A stretch of 24,441 nucleotides of DNA from JBEBBU01 sp041158225. Lineage in GTDB: Bacteria; Pseudomonadota; Gammaproteobacteria; Methylococcales; Methylococcaceae. How positions within the stretch are numbered: position 1 is the first letter of the stretch; the number at the start of each line of letters is the position of its first letter. The DNA lies in assembly GCA_041158225.1 (NCBI GenBank), contig JBEBBU010000052.1, positions 1-24,441 of the forward strand, given 5' to 3'. Under the pieces are notes generated by a model. It saw nothing but the letters and a program-made list of their open reading frames with translations. It was not told the origin of the DNA and did no database searches. Positions 15,276 to 22,482 of the stretch are shown here, one piece after another. The translations under genes were made by a program, and so were the position numbers.

Positions 15276-15866
15276 GGAAGGCTCAGGCACGCCGGTTTCC
15301 AGCATGGATTTTCCTGCTGATGGCAACAGCGGGGCAGGGGCTGTCAGCCATCCGGCCTGTTCGCTCATCTTGCGCAGCAACAGGCAGAACTGGTAGACAG
15401 TTGCCGATGGCAGGTTCAGGGTCAGCGTCTGTTTGTTGATCAGGTCAAAGGCAAGGGAATCATTTTTTTCTCCCTGCGTCATACGGAAACCAATCACCAG
15501 TACCGGGTTCATGCCCATGGGATGATGCCTGCCCAGTTCATAAGGTGCACTGAACTCGGTCTGCATGGCGATAGCTTCCTTGCGGAACTCGGCCACTTCC
15601 CGCGATGGCGCAGGCGCAGGTGCCGCCTGGGTTGTCCGCGTCTGGGTATCCGCCGGCAGGGTGGCCAGCTGGGTGGTGGCAATATTTTCCAGCGCAGTCA
15701 CAGCATTCAGCATGACCCGGCGGGTGAACCACAACAGATATTCATGATCATCAGCGGTATTGAAGCGGACAACGACACGGTCTTCGGTGGGAGAATAATG
15801 GCCGTTAAACTGTTTGATAGACATCCTGAATCCGGAAAAGACAGAAAACTTAAGCCATTCTAGCAT
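15249..15866 (-). CDS. conserved protein of unknown function with Ala/Pro linker
   Basis: This 205-residue protein has no signal peptide or membrane segment. The N-terminal part (SIKQFNGHYSPTEDRVVVRF, then EYLLWFTRRV) and a second part (PVLVIGFRMTQ, then TLTLNLPSATVYQFCLLLRKM) look like two small beta/alpha units. They are joined by a low-complexity stretch (TQAAPAPAPS). The C-terminal tail is Gly/Ser/Lys-rich. I recall similar unnamed proteins starting MSIKxFNG in other proteobacteria, but no function. The ATG at 15866 has GAGG just upstream. The ATG at 15824 better fits remembered relatives but lacks a usable ribosome site. Its 3' end overlaps the PPTase gene convergently. Confidence 0.75.
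   Translation of the reverse strand: MLEWLKFSVFSGFRMSIKQFNGHYSPTEDRVVVRFNTADDHEYLLWFTRRVMLNAVTALENIATTQLATLPADTQTRTTQAAPAPAPSREVAEFRKEAIAMQTEFSAPYELGRHHPMGMNPVLVIGFRMTQGEKNDSLAFDLINKQTLTLNLPSATVYQFCLLLRKMSEQAGWLTAPAPLLPSAGKSMLETGVPEPSSGGKKRLH
15270..15288. repeat. hairpin at the convergent gene junction
   Basis: GCCTGAG (15270-15276) and CTCAGGC (15282-15288) form a perfect 7-bp stem around a five-base loop. The stop codon of the plus-strand PPTase gene is inside the stem, and the element is within the 3' part of the minus-strand gene. No T run follows on either side. It may protect or pause converging transcripts. Confidence 0.45.
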
Positions 15867-15890
15867 TTACCTCAAGGCAAACGCTCAGGT

Positions 15891-15896
15891 TATACT
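15891..15896 (+). promoter_or_regulatory. possible -10 box for the M20 amidohydrolase gene
   Basis: TATACT matches five of six bases of the sigma-70 -10 box and lies 34 bases before the start ATG. A weak -35 candidate (TTACCT, 15867-15872) has an 18-base spacer. The short divergent gap between the two genes requires promoters here for both directions. Confidence 0.35.
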
Positions 15897-15929
15897 GCAG
15901 GTCATGGTGTGAATGACGGTGAATAATGC

Positions 15930-17147
15930 ATGGACATGATGGCAGTGCTTGCTTCCTGGCATGAGGAAATGACGGTTATCCGGCGCGACCTGCACGCCAA
16001 CCCCGAGCTTTCTTTCGATGAATACCAGACTGCGGAAAAGGTAGCCGCCAGGCTGGAGTCATGGGGACTTGAGGTGCAGCGCGGCCTTGGCGGAACCGGT
16101 GTTGTCGGTATCCTGAAAAAAGGCAGCAGCCAGCATGCCATCGGTCTGCGGGCTGATATGGACGCCTTGCCGATGCAGGAAATGAATACCTTTGCGCATG
16201 CAAGCCAGCATGATGGAAAAATGCATGCCTGTGGGCACGATGGTCATACCGCCATGCTGCTCTGTGCCGCACGTTATCTGGCCAGTCATGCCGATTTTGA
16301 TGGTACGGTCTACTTCGTGTTCCAGCCCGCCGAGGAATTCGGTGCCGGTGCCAGGCAGATGATGGAGGATGGCCTGCTGACGCGTTTTCCCATGCAGGCC
16401 ATCTTTGGCCTGCATAACTGGCCTGCACTTGAGGAAGGATCCTTTGGTGTGACGTCGGGTCCCATCATGGCCTCCAGCAACCAGTTCCATGTTGCTATCC
16501 GTGGACGTGGCGCCCATGGCGCTATGCCGCATGAAGGTGTTGATCCCGTCATGGCCGCCGTGCAGATAGCGCAGATGTTCCAGACCATCATCACGCAGAA
16601 CCGTGACCCCCTTGAGGCTGCCGTGATCAGCGTGACCCAGATCCATGCCGGTACCGCAGACAACGTCATTCCGGAAGATGCCATCCTGCGTGGCACCGTA
16701 CGCACTTTCTCACTCGAAGCCCTGGATCTGGTCGAAACCCGTATGCGGGAGATCGTGGAGATGGCGGCTGCGGCCATGGGATGCAGTGGCGAACTGACTT
16801 TTACCCGCAACTACCCGCCAACCATCAATCATGAAACAGCTACGGCATTCTGCGCTGGTGTCATGCAGGCGCTGGTAGGAGAAAGCCGTGTCAATGCACG
16901 GGTTAGGCCCACCATGGGTGCAGAAGACTTTGCTTTTTACCTGCAGGCCATACCCGGCTGCTATGTCTGGCTGGGTAACGGATCAGGCGACCACCGTCTG
17001 CCCGGGCATGGCGAGGCGCCATGTCTGTTACATAATGGCGCCTATGATTTCAACGATGCCATTCTGCCACTGGGCGCTGCCTACTGGATTACCCTGGTGC
17101 AACACTGGTTCACAAATCCCCATCAAAATAGTGCATGGCGCCTATGA
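15930..17147 (+). CDS. M20 family metallo-amidohydrolase (hippurate/N-acyl amino acid hydrolase type)
   Basis: A 405-residue cytoplasmic zinc or manganese amidohydrolase. RRDLHANPELSFDE (18-31), GLRADMDALPM (72-82), the metal-binding HACGHDGH (99-106), FQPAEEFGAG (131-140, metal/catalytic glutamates), FGLHNWP (159-165) and RGRGAHGAMPHEGVDPV with the dimerisation domain all fit the HipO/YxeP/AbgB branch of M20D. The typical reaction is removal of an acyl group from an N-acyl amino acid (hippurate, indole-acetyl or N-acetyl amino acids). The real substrate cannot be told. The ATG at 15930 is favoured, though the ribosome site is weak. The last 38 bases overlap the convergent glk gene. Confidence 0.9.
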   Translation: MDMMAVLASWHEEMTVIRRDLHANPELSFDEYQTAEKVAARLESWGLEVQRGLGGTGVVGILKKGSSQHAIGLRADMDALPMQEMNTFAHASQHDGKMHACGHDGHTAMLLCAARYLASHADFDGTVYFVFQPAEEFGAGARQMMEDGLLTRFPMQAIFGLHNWPALEEGSFGVTSGPIMASSNQFHVAIRGRGAHGAMPHEGVDPVMAAVQIAQMFQTIITQNRDPLEAAVISVTQIHAGTADNVIPEDAILRGTVRTFSLEALDLVETRMREIVEMAAAAMGCSGELTFTRNYPPTINHETATAFCAGVMQALVGESRVNARVRPTMGAEDFAFYLQAIPGCYVWLGNGSGDHRLPGHGEAPCLLHNGAYDFNDAILPLGAAYWITLVQHWFTNPHQNSAWRL

Positions 17148-18093
17148 GGGGTGTTTTGGCATTCAGGGCCAGCCTGACAGGTATGCGGGCAAGCATGGAT
17201 TCAAACCGCCCCTTGGCTCTGAAATGCCCCATGAAATCATGGAGCTCGAGTGCGGAGCGTATTTTGGGTCCAATACCGCCACCAATATAGACACCGCCAC
17301 GCGCCAGCGATTTCAGGGCGAGATTGCCAGCCTCAGCCGCATAGATGACGACAAACAGACGCATGGCCTCGACACAGACTGGATCTTCCCCTGTCGCACC
17401 CAGTCTTGAGATGAGCGCATTGCGGTCAGTAGCGCCAGGCTGCTGCTTTTCCGGAATGGCAGGGCAGGCGGGCCCAAAACCCCTATCCACCAGAAAATCA
17501 TACAGTGCGGAGAAGCCTGCCCCCGACAGGATGCGCTCATAACTGACATGCCGGCCAAACTTTTCCCGAAGGTAAACCAGCAGTTCATCCTGACGGCTGC
17601 TCTGGGGCGCAAAGTCACCGTGTCCACCCTCGGTAGCCATGGCATGGTGTCTCGAGCCATCCCAGTAAAGGATGGCTTCACCAAGACCAGTACCTGCAGC
17701 AATGACGGCGCGATGGCCTTCGGTGCTGACAGCTTCGGGATTCAGATCCACGAACTCGTCATGCTCAAGGTGCAGCATGCCCAGTGCCATGGCTTCAAGA
17801 TCATTTAACAGCCTGACATGACGGGTCTTGTAGCCGCTGGCCAGTTGCATGCTGTCAATGATCCAGGGCAGGTTGGTGGTCTGGCAGCGCCCGTCCACTA
17901 CGGGGCCGGCCACCCCCAGACAGATGCGTTCAGGCGAAGGCAGATCAGTAAGAAACAGGTCAAGGATTTCCTGAAAATCATCATAGTCTGCACTCGGAAA
18001 GGTCATTTCCCTGAGCGTAGTCTTCTGGTGGTCTTCCGTAGCCATAAAAGCCAGTGTGGTTTTGGTACCACCAATATCGCCAGCAAGTATCAT
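17110..18093 (-). CDS. glk: glucokinase (Glk family)
   Basis: Glk phosphorylates free glucose with ATP to glucose 6-phosphate in the cytoplasm. The 327-residue length is typical. The phosphate-binding motif AGDIGGTKTTLAF lies at the N terminus, followed by CLGVAGPVVDGRC, TNLPWIID, the catalytic LLNDLEAMALG, AAGTGLGEAIL and EGGHGDFAP, all hallmarks of the Glk (not ROK) family, with GGVYIGGGIGPKI near the end. The start ATG has GAGG eight bases upstream, and that site overlaps the TGA of the preceding PHK-like gene (7-base gap), so the two are co-transcribed. Glucose released from glucan breakdown is a likely source of its substrate (inference). Its 3' end overlaps the amidohydrolase gene by 38 bases. 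Confidence 0.94.
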   Translation of the reverse strand: MILAGDIGGTKTTLAFMATEDHQKTTLREMTFPSADYDDFQEILDLFLTDLPSPERICLGVAGPVVDGRCQTTNLPWIIDSMQLASGYKTRHVRLLNDLEAMALGMLHLEHDEFVDLNPEAVSTEGHRAVIAAGTGLGEAILYWDGSRHHAMATEGGHGDFAPQSSRQDELLVYLREKFGRHVSYERILSGAGFSALYDFLVDRGFGPACPAIPEKQQPGATDRNALISRLGATGEDPVCVEAMRLFVVIYAAEAGNLALKSLARGGVYIGGGIGPKIRSALELHDFMGHFRAKGRFESMLARIPVRLALNAKTPLIGAMHYFDGDL

Positions 18094-18100
18094 GTCGACC

Positions 18101-21100
18101 TCAAGGTTTTTCCGGGTTCAGCAGAAAGATAAGCGCATCACGCACAGCATTGGCGACTGCGTGTGGCGGGCTTTGATAGAATGACTGCCAGGCCAGCGAT
18201 ACGCACTCATCGTAATGCTCGCGCCAGGCTGGATGGCTGTTCAGCCAGTGTATCCTGACAGCATGGCCGATGAGTACATCAGTCACCAGCGTATCATCGA
18301 TATGGACCTCCGGATTATCACGCAGAATAAGGCTGAGTGCCCTGAGTGTTTCCACGCTGAGCTGCCGGTAAACAGGTGCCTGGATCTTGTTCATGATATG
18401 GTTGATATGCAGACGGAAAGCCTGCTCCCCAGCTGTCATGCGCGCCAGCAGGGCCTGACTGTCAATATGGCGCTTGCTATTGTATTTCTCCCCGATCATC
18501 AGACCCTTGCAGTGATGTAGCAGGACCCAGATGCCGTGGTAAAAGCCTTCGCCTTCCCGGCCCACGCTGCCCTGGCGTTCACGCCAGTCATACCAGTCAT
18601 CTGCGCCGCCAAAATCGGGCGGATCCATGGCCTCGGTAAAGCGCGTACTCGAAAGCTGTCCCTGCCCACTTTCATAATGCAGGGTTTCCAGCTGTTCCAG
18701 ATCCGCCTCACTCCGGCTGTAATCCTGGAGGGTAAGCCTCAGCTGTTCCAGCAGGCGATGAGGCGCCAGGGCAAGGATATCCGTGAATGCCTGGTGCATG
18801 GAGGTATTGCCCAGCCGTTTCTGTCGGGCAACCAGGAGCTGCAGGATATGACCGACCCGAATGGTGTGCATGTCAGCAAACAGGGCAGGGTTCTGCTTGA
18901 TCAGCATGCCCAGATAGATGATGATTTCCTGCACGATGATCTGCTGGCTGATGTCATCAGGGTTGAAGTTACGGATGGCGGCCAGTATCTCCGTGGAATC
19001 GGCAGGGCGGCGCAGGGTGGCTTTATTGCTGTAGGCACGTCCCACGGTCAGGCCGTGATGATGCACGGTAATATCCGTGACGGCCTGCTCCAGATTGATA
19101 TCATATTTGCCCAGAAGCCCTGCGCAGCGCCTGACAATGTACCAGCATCCGGCGTTGCCTGCGCACAGATACATGTCTTCCAGCAGCGCAGCTAGCGTGG
19201 CTGCCTCACTCTGGCGGGCATCCACTATCTCCAGACCGGCATGATGGCGCGCAAGCAGCAGCGAAAGGATTTCAAGCTGGACGTAAGGATTCCGTGCCGC
19301 AAACAGACGGTTCATCAGATCCGTATCCCCGTCATTTTCCAGTTCTGTCAGCGTCCATGATTCGGGGGGCTGCTGCAGGAAGTCGGCAGCAGGTAGCAGG
19401 CCAGCCTGCAGTAGATACTCCTCTACAGCTTCCCCCGGATATCCGGCTGCTGCATGCGGGGAAGTTACCCTCTTTTTCTGCACGTCCCGCAGAATGTCAG
19501 CCAGATGGCTGGTATGGAGTGGAATATCACCCACCCGGCCAGATTTGAGCGCCTCCAGAAAGTCCATGATCAGTGCTGAATCCTGGCCTTCCAGCATGGA
19601 TTCCCGGATATCGAACAGCAGCAGCGGCGCGCCTTCCTCGTCCCAGTGGCGATGGATATAGGCAAGTTCGGTACGCAGACGTTCGATCAGCAGAGTATGA
19701 TCCATACTGATATAGAAGCCTTTCTGGTTCATGAACTGTGGCCAGAACAGCAACGCTTCATCGTCCGTCTGGTAACAGCACGAAGTGGCCAGGGTTCTCA
19801 GCTGGCGTAGCGGTCGCCCGGTAAGCCCCATCTTTTCGTTCAGTCCAGTCTGGTAGTAGATGCCGGCCAGTTCACTGGCATCCAGAATCCTGACGGGCGC
19901 TATGGATTCACGGGTCTGGGCAGGTATGCCGTGCGTCTGCAGCAGATACTTGACATGGTCGTTCTCGGCGATGAGAACCACATGCAGGTGTTTATCGCCT
20001 GATTTCAGGGATTTGACTGAACGGCCAATCGGGTCGATATCCTGCAGGGAGATAAAGCCATCATCGATGAGACAGGCCAGTAGATACAGGCTTTGTGCCC
20101 ATACCAGTGGGATATTTTCATTAGGCAGGCGTATCTGGCTATGGGGGATCTGCCGCTCCGCCTCTATCCGATCATCTGGCACAAAATAAAGTTCGGGTAG
20201 CAGTGCCTCGCCATCCAGCTGCACGCACAGCTGCGCCAACCGCTGTCTGTAGTGAACCGCAGCATCCGTGTCGCCCGCAAATAGTGCGTTGAGCAGTCGG
20301 TAGCAGAAAAAGAGCGGCCATTCGCACTCGATATCCCTGAACTGCTGCAATTCCTCATCTTCGTAATGCAGCCGCCCATGATCTTCCAGTACCGTCTGAT
20401 GGCCATCCAGCAGGAAGCGCCTGCATCCGTAAAGTCCTTCCAGCTTTTCACCGATCAGTGCTTCTGTACGCGCTTTCAGTTGTGGACTGTCCACCGCAAA
20501 AGCCGGATAACCGGTAACGCTCAGTACAGCCGCATCGACTTCCTTGGACAGTGATTCGCGCGGCAGCAGCGATTCCAGACTGATACGGGTACGGGCAATA
20601 TCATCGGGTATGACATGAATGGTGGCTGTCTGGTCTTCAGGGATGCCAAACAGGTTGAATCCTGCCATGGCCTCCAGGGCTGCCTTGGCCATGCCGATGG
20701 AACTGGCATTAAGTTCGGCGATGCCATGGTTCATCTTGTGGCCGCGTTCCCAGATACCAAAATCTGGTGTGCGATAGGTTCTACTGATGTAGTGCACCAG
20801 ATTCTGGATAAAGCTGACTTCATCCAGGGTAAAGATGATGCGCAGCCCTGATGCGGTCATCTGCGCCAGCATCAGCAGATATAATGATGTGGCATCCAGT
20901 TGCAGGTGCCCCCACTCGGCATCTCCCACCACGGTTTCACCTGTATGGGTATTGTATTTGGCATGGAGCGCGTCCAGTGGTGACTGGGTGTGCTTGAAAC
21001 GTTCGACCTTGTCTGCCTGCCGCATCATGGCAAACATCAGACCGCGCATCAGTTTGACGACACTCTGCTCCAGAACATGGCTTCGTGCCGGCGTATGCCC

Positions 21101-21304
21101 TTCACGGCGGTAAGCCAGCGCCAGTCCCCAGACGGCCAGAATACTGTAGACATTGTCCCTGACCCAGGCGTCGTTATAGTCACCATGCTTGGTCACGGCT
21201 GTACTGGCTGGCAACAGACCGCTCAGCCAGTCCTGCCGGGACAGGATGACGGTCTGGATCTGCCGGTAATAGGCATCGAGTTGTTGTCTGCTATCTGCTG
21301 TCAT
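18101..21304 (-). CDS. phosphorylase kinase alpha/beta subunit-like protein (GH15-like)
   Basis: This 1067-residue protein resembles the regulatory alpha and beta subunits of eukaryotic phosphorylase kinase over nearly its whole length. Matching stretches include AVWGLALAYRR, MRQADKVERFK (94-104) with SPLDALHAKY, GDAEWGHLQLDATSLY (127-142), MTASGLRIIFTLDEVSFIQN, ELNASSIGMAKAALEA, GYPAFAVDSPQ, YGCRRFLLDG, RLHYEDEEL, and IECEWPLFF. A later region has GLTGRPLRQL, DHTLLIE and, near the C terminus, a PVYRQLSVE motif in the family's C-terminal domain. In animals the N-terminal GH15-like fold is thought to bind sugars rather than cleave them. Enzymatic activity here is unknown. The frame extends to a TTG at 21346, but the ATG at 21304 gives the expected N terminus. 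It overlaps the glk ribosome site. Confidence 0.88.
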   Translation of the reverse strand: MTADSRQQLDAYYRQIQTVILSRQDWLSGLLPASTAVTKHGDYNDAWVRDNVYSILAVWGLALAYRREGHTPARSHVLEQSVVKLMRGLMFAMMRQADKVERFKHTQSPLDALHAKYNTHTGETVVGDAEWGHLQLDATSLYLLMLAQMTASGLRIIFTLDEVSFIQNLVHYISRTYRTPDFGIWERGHKMNHGIAELNASSIGMAKAALEAMAGFNLFGIPEDQTATIHVIPDDIARTRISLESLLPRESLSKEVDAAVLSVTGYPAFAVDSPQLKARTEALIGEKLEGLYGCRRFLLDGHQTVLEDHGRLHYEDEELQQFRDIECEWPLFFCYRLLNALFAGDTDAAVHYRQRLAQLCVQLDGEALLPELYFVPDDRIEAERQIPHSQIRLPNENIPLVWAQSLYLLACLIDDGFISLQDIDPIGRSVKSLKSGDKHLHVVLIAENDHVKYLLQTHGIPAQTRESIAPVRILDASELAGIYYQTGLNEKMGLTGRPLRQLRTLATSCCYQTDDEALLFWPQFMNQKGFYISMDHTLLIERLRTELAYIHRHWDEEGAPLLLFDIRESMLEGQDSALIMDFLEALKSGRVGDIPLHTSHLADILRDVQKKRVTSPHAAAGYPGEAVEEYLLQAGLLPAADFLQQPPESWTLTELENDGDTDLMNRLFAARNPYVQLEILSLLLARHHAGLEIVDARQSEAATLAALLEDMYLCAGNAGCWYIVRRCAGLLGKYDINLEQAVTDITVHHHGLTVGRAYSNKATLRRPADSTEILAAIRNFNPDDISQQIIVQEIIIYLGMLIKQNPALFADMHTIRVGHILQLLVARQKRLGNTSMHQAFTDILALAPHRLLEQLRLTLQDYSRSEADLEQLETLHYESGQGQLSSTRFTEAMDPPDFGGADDWYDWRERQGSVGREGEGFYHGIWVLLHHCKGLMIGEKYNSKRHIDSQALLARMTAGEQAFRLHINHIMNKIQAPVYRQLSVETLRALSLILRDNPEVHIDDTLVTDVLIGHAVRIHWLNSHPAWREHYDECVSLAWQSFYQSPPHAVANAVRDALIFLLNPEKP

Positions 21305-21367
21305 GGGTGAGTCATCGGGCCCTGCGTTGCATCTTTCTGTATGCAAGTTAAGCTTTGAGGGGATCTC

Positions 21368-21396
21368 TCGTCAACCTGCCCTGACGGCGTTATGCT
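21368..21396 (+). promoter_or_regulatory. possible sigma-70 promoter for the nuclease-GGCT-ppsA genes
   Basis: A TCGTCA -35-like box (21368-21373) and a TATGCT -10-like box (21391-21396) have a 17-base spacer. The placement supports use of the ATG at 21431 over one at 21392, which overlaps the -10 box. The match is moderate and unproven. Confidence 0.3.
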
Positions 21397-21430
21397 AGTT
21401 CTTTCCGTAAAAAACTGGACTGGATGGATC

Positions 21431-22126
21431 ATGCGATTTGCTTTTAACAGGTGCTATCTGCAATCATGGCTGGCTATCTTGCTGCTGCTGTCAGGCGCGG
21501 TGCAGGCAGCACCGGAAATTCTGACAGGTAAAGTGGTTTCGGTTCATGACGGCGACACCATTACCCTGCTGATAGAAGGTAAAAAAACCTTCAGGATACG
21601 GCTGGCACAGATTGATGCACCGGAAACCGGTCAGGCTTATGGCGAGCGTTCCCGTGACAATCTTGCAGGCAAGGTGGCAGGACAGTCACTGCGGGTTGAA
21701 GTCAGCGCTACTGACCGCTATGGGCGCACCGTGGGCACACTTTTTCTCGGGCAGCGCGATATCAACCGCGAACAGCTTGCCGATGGTATGGCCTGGGTTT
21801 ACCGGCAATACCTCAAGGACAAATCCCTGCTGGAGATAGAACGAAGCGCCCGTGAGCGTGGGCTTGGCCTCTGGGCTGACCCGCATCCCATACCTCCGTG
21901 GGAGTTTCGTCATGGACCTTCAGCAGGTCATAAGGCATCAGAAGAAGCCATACCTGCGGGTCATGAACATGACGGAAACTGCGGCAGCAAGCGCTTCTGC
22001 CGTGAAATGGTGAGTTGCGCAGAAGCACAGTTCTATCTGAAACAGTGTGGGCTGGAACGTCTGGATGGGGATGGTAACGGGATAGCCTGCGAAAAGCTGT
22101 GTGCGGATGAAAAACAGCAGCACTGA
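21431..22126 (+). CDS. secreted thermonuclease-like protein (SNase domain plus Excalibur domain)
   Basis: A 231-residue protein. Residues 1-26 form a Sec signal peptide (basic start, then LAILLLLSGAVQA), probably cut before APEI. The staphylococcal nuclease-like OB-fold domain follows (about 30-150): VVSVHDGDTITLL, FRIRLAQIDAPETGQAYGE, DRYGRTVGTL and LADGMAWVYRQY, with arginine and glutamate residues at the expected catalytic places. The C terminus holds an Excalibur domain, with CREMVSCAEAQFYL then LDGDGNGIACEKLC, a cysteine-bearing calcium-binding-like motif. It likely degrades DNA or RNA outside the cytoplasm; whether it stays periplasmic or is released is unknown. The frame opens earlier at 21392, but the ATG at 21431 with GGATGG upstream gives the signal peptide. 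Its 3' end overlaps the next gene. Confidence 0.89.
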   Translation: MRFAFNRCYLQSWLAILLLLSGAVQAAPEILTGKVVSVHDGDTITLLIEGKKTFRIRLAQIDAPETGQAYGERSRDNLAGKVAGQSLRVEVSATDRYGRTVGTLFLGQRDINREQLADGMAWVYRQYLKDKSLLEIERSARERGLGLWADPHPIPPWEFRHGPSAGHKASEEAIPAGHEHDGNCGSKRFCREMVSCAEAQFYLKQCGLERLDGDGNGIACEKLCADEKQQH

Positions 22127-22466
22127 TTACCTGTTTGTTTATGGTTCACTGCGCCGGGATGCAGGTACGCCCCAGCATCAGGCCATGCTGGCCTATGCCC
22201 GTTATCATGCCGATGGCAGCATACGGGCACGTCTGTCGTGGGTGGATGGTTACCCGGTGGCCGATCTGGAAGACACGATATGCAGTGATGTGATCTGTGG
22301 CGAAATCTATGCACTGTATGATGCGCAGGCTCTTTTCGCATGGCTGGATGATTACGAGGACTGCCTGCCTTCATCACCCCTGCCGCATGTTTACCGTCGG
22401 ATACAGTATCCGGTAAACCTTGATTCTGGTATGGTTTTACCTGTCTGGATTTATGTCGCTGCCTGA
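22107..22466 (+). CDS. gamma-glutamylcyclotransferase-like (AIG2/GGCT) protein
   Basis: A 119-residue protein of the GGCT/AIG2-like fold. The family mark FVYGSLRRDAG lies at the N terminus, WVDGYPVADL in the middle, then GEIYALYD and LDDYEDC with the conserved glutamate of the active site, and a C-terminal YRRIQYPV strand. Members act on gamma-glutamyl amines or peptides, releasing 5-oxoproline, but many bacterial ones (YtfP-like) have unproven substrates. I chose the ATG at 22107; a GTG two codons earlier is possible. It overlaps the nuclease gene by 20 bases and ends 16 bases before ppsA, so the three are likely co-transcribed. Confidence 0.85.
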   Translation: MKNSSTDYLFVYGSLRRDAGTPQHQAMLAYARYHADGSIRARLSWVDGYPVADLEDTICSDVICGEIYALYDAQALFAWLDDYEDCLPSSPLPHVYRRIQYPVNLDSGMVLPVWIYVAA

Positions 22467-22482
22467 ATGGAGGAGACCTGCC

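Noticed and set aside
18536..19195. Plus-strand frame of 219 codons inside the PHK-like gene
   Set aside because: The minus strand is one continuous 1067-codon gene with clear homology; this is a shadow.
21305..21346. TTG-started extension of the PHK-like protein
   Set aside because: The extra residues are Cys/Gly/Asp-rich and unlike the family; the ATG at 21304 fits the expected N terminus.
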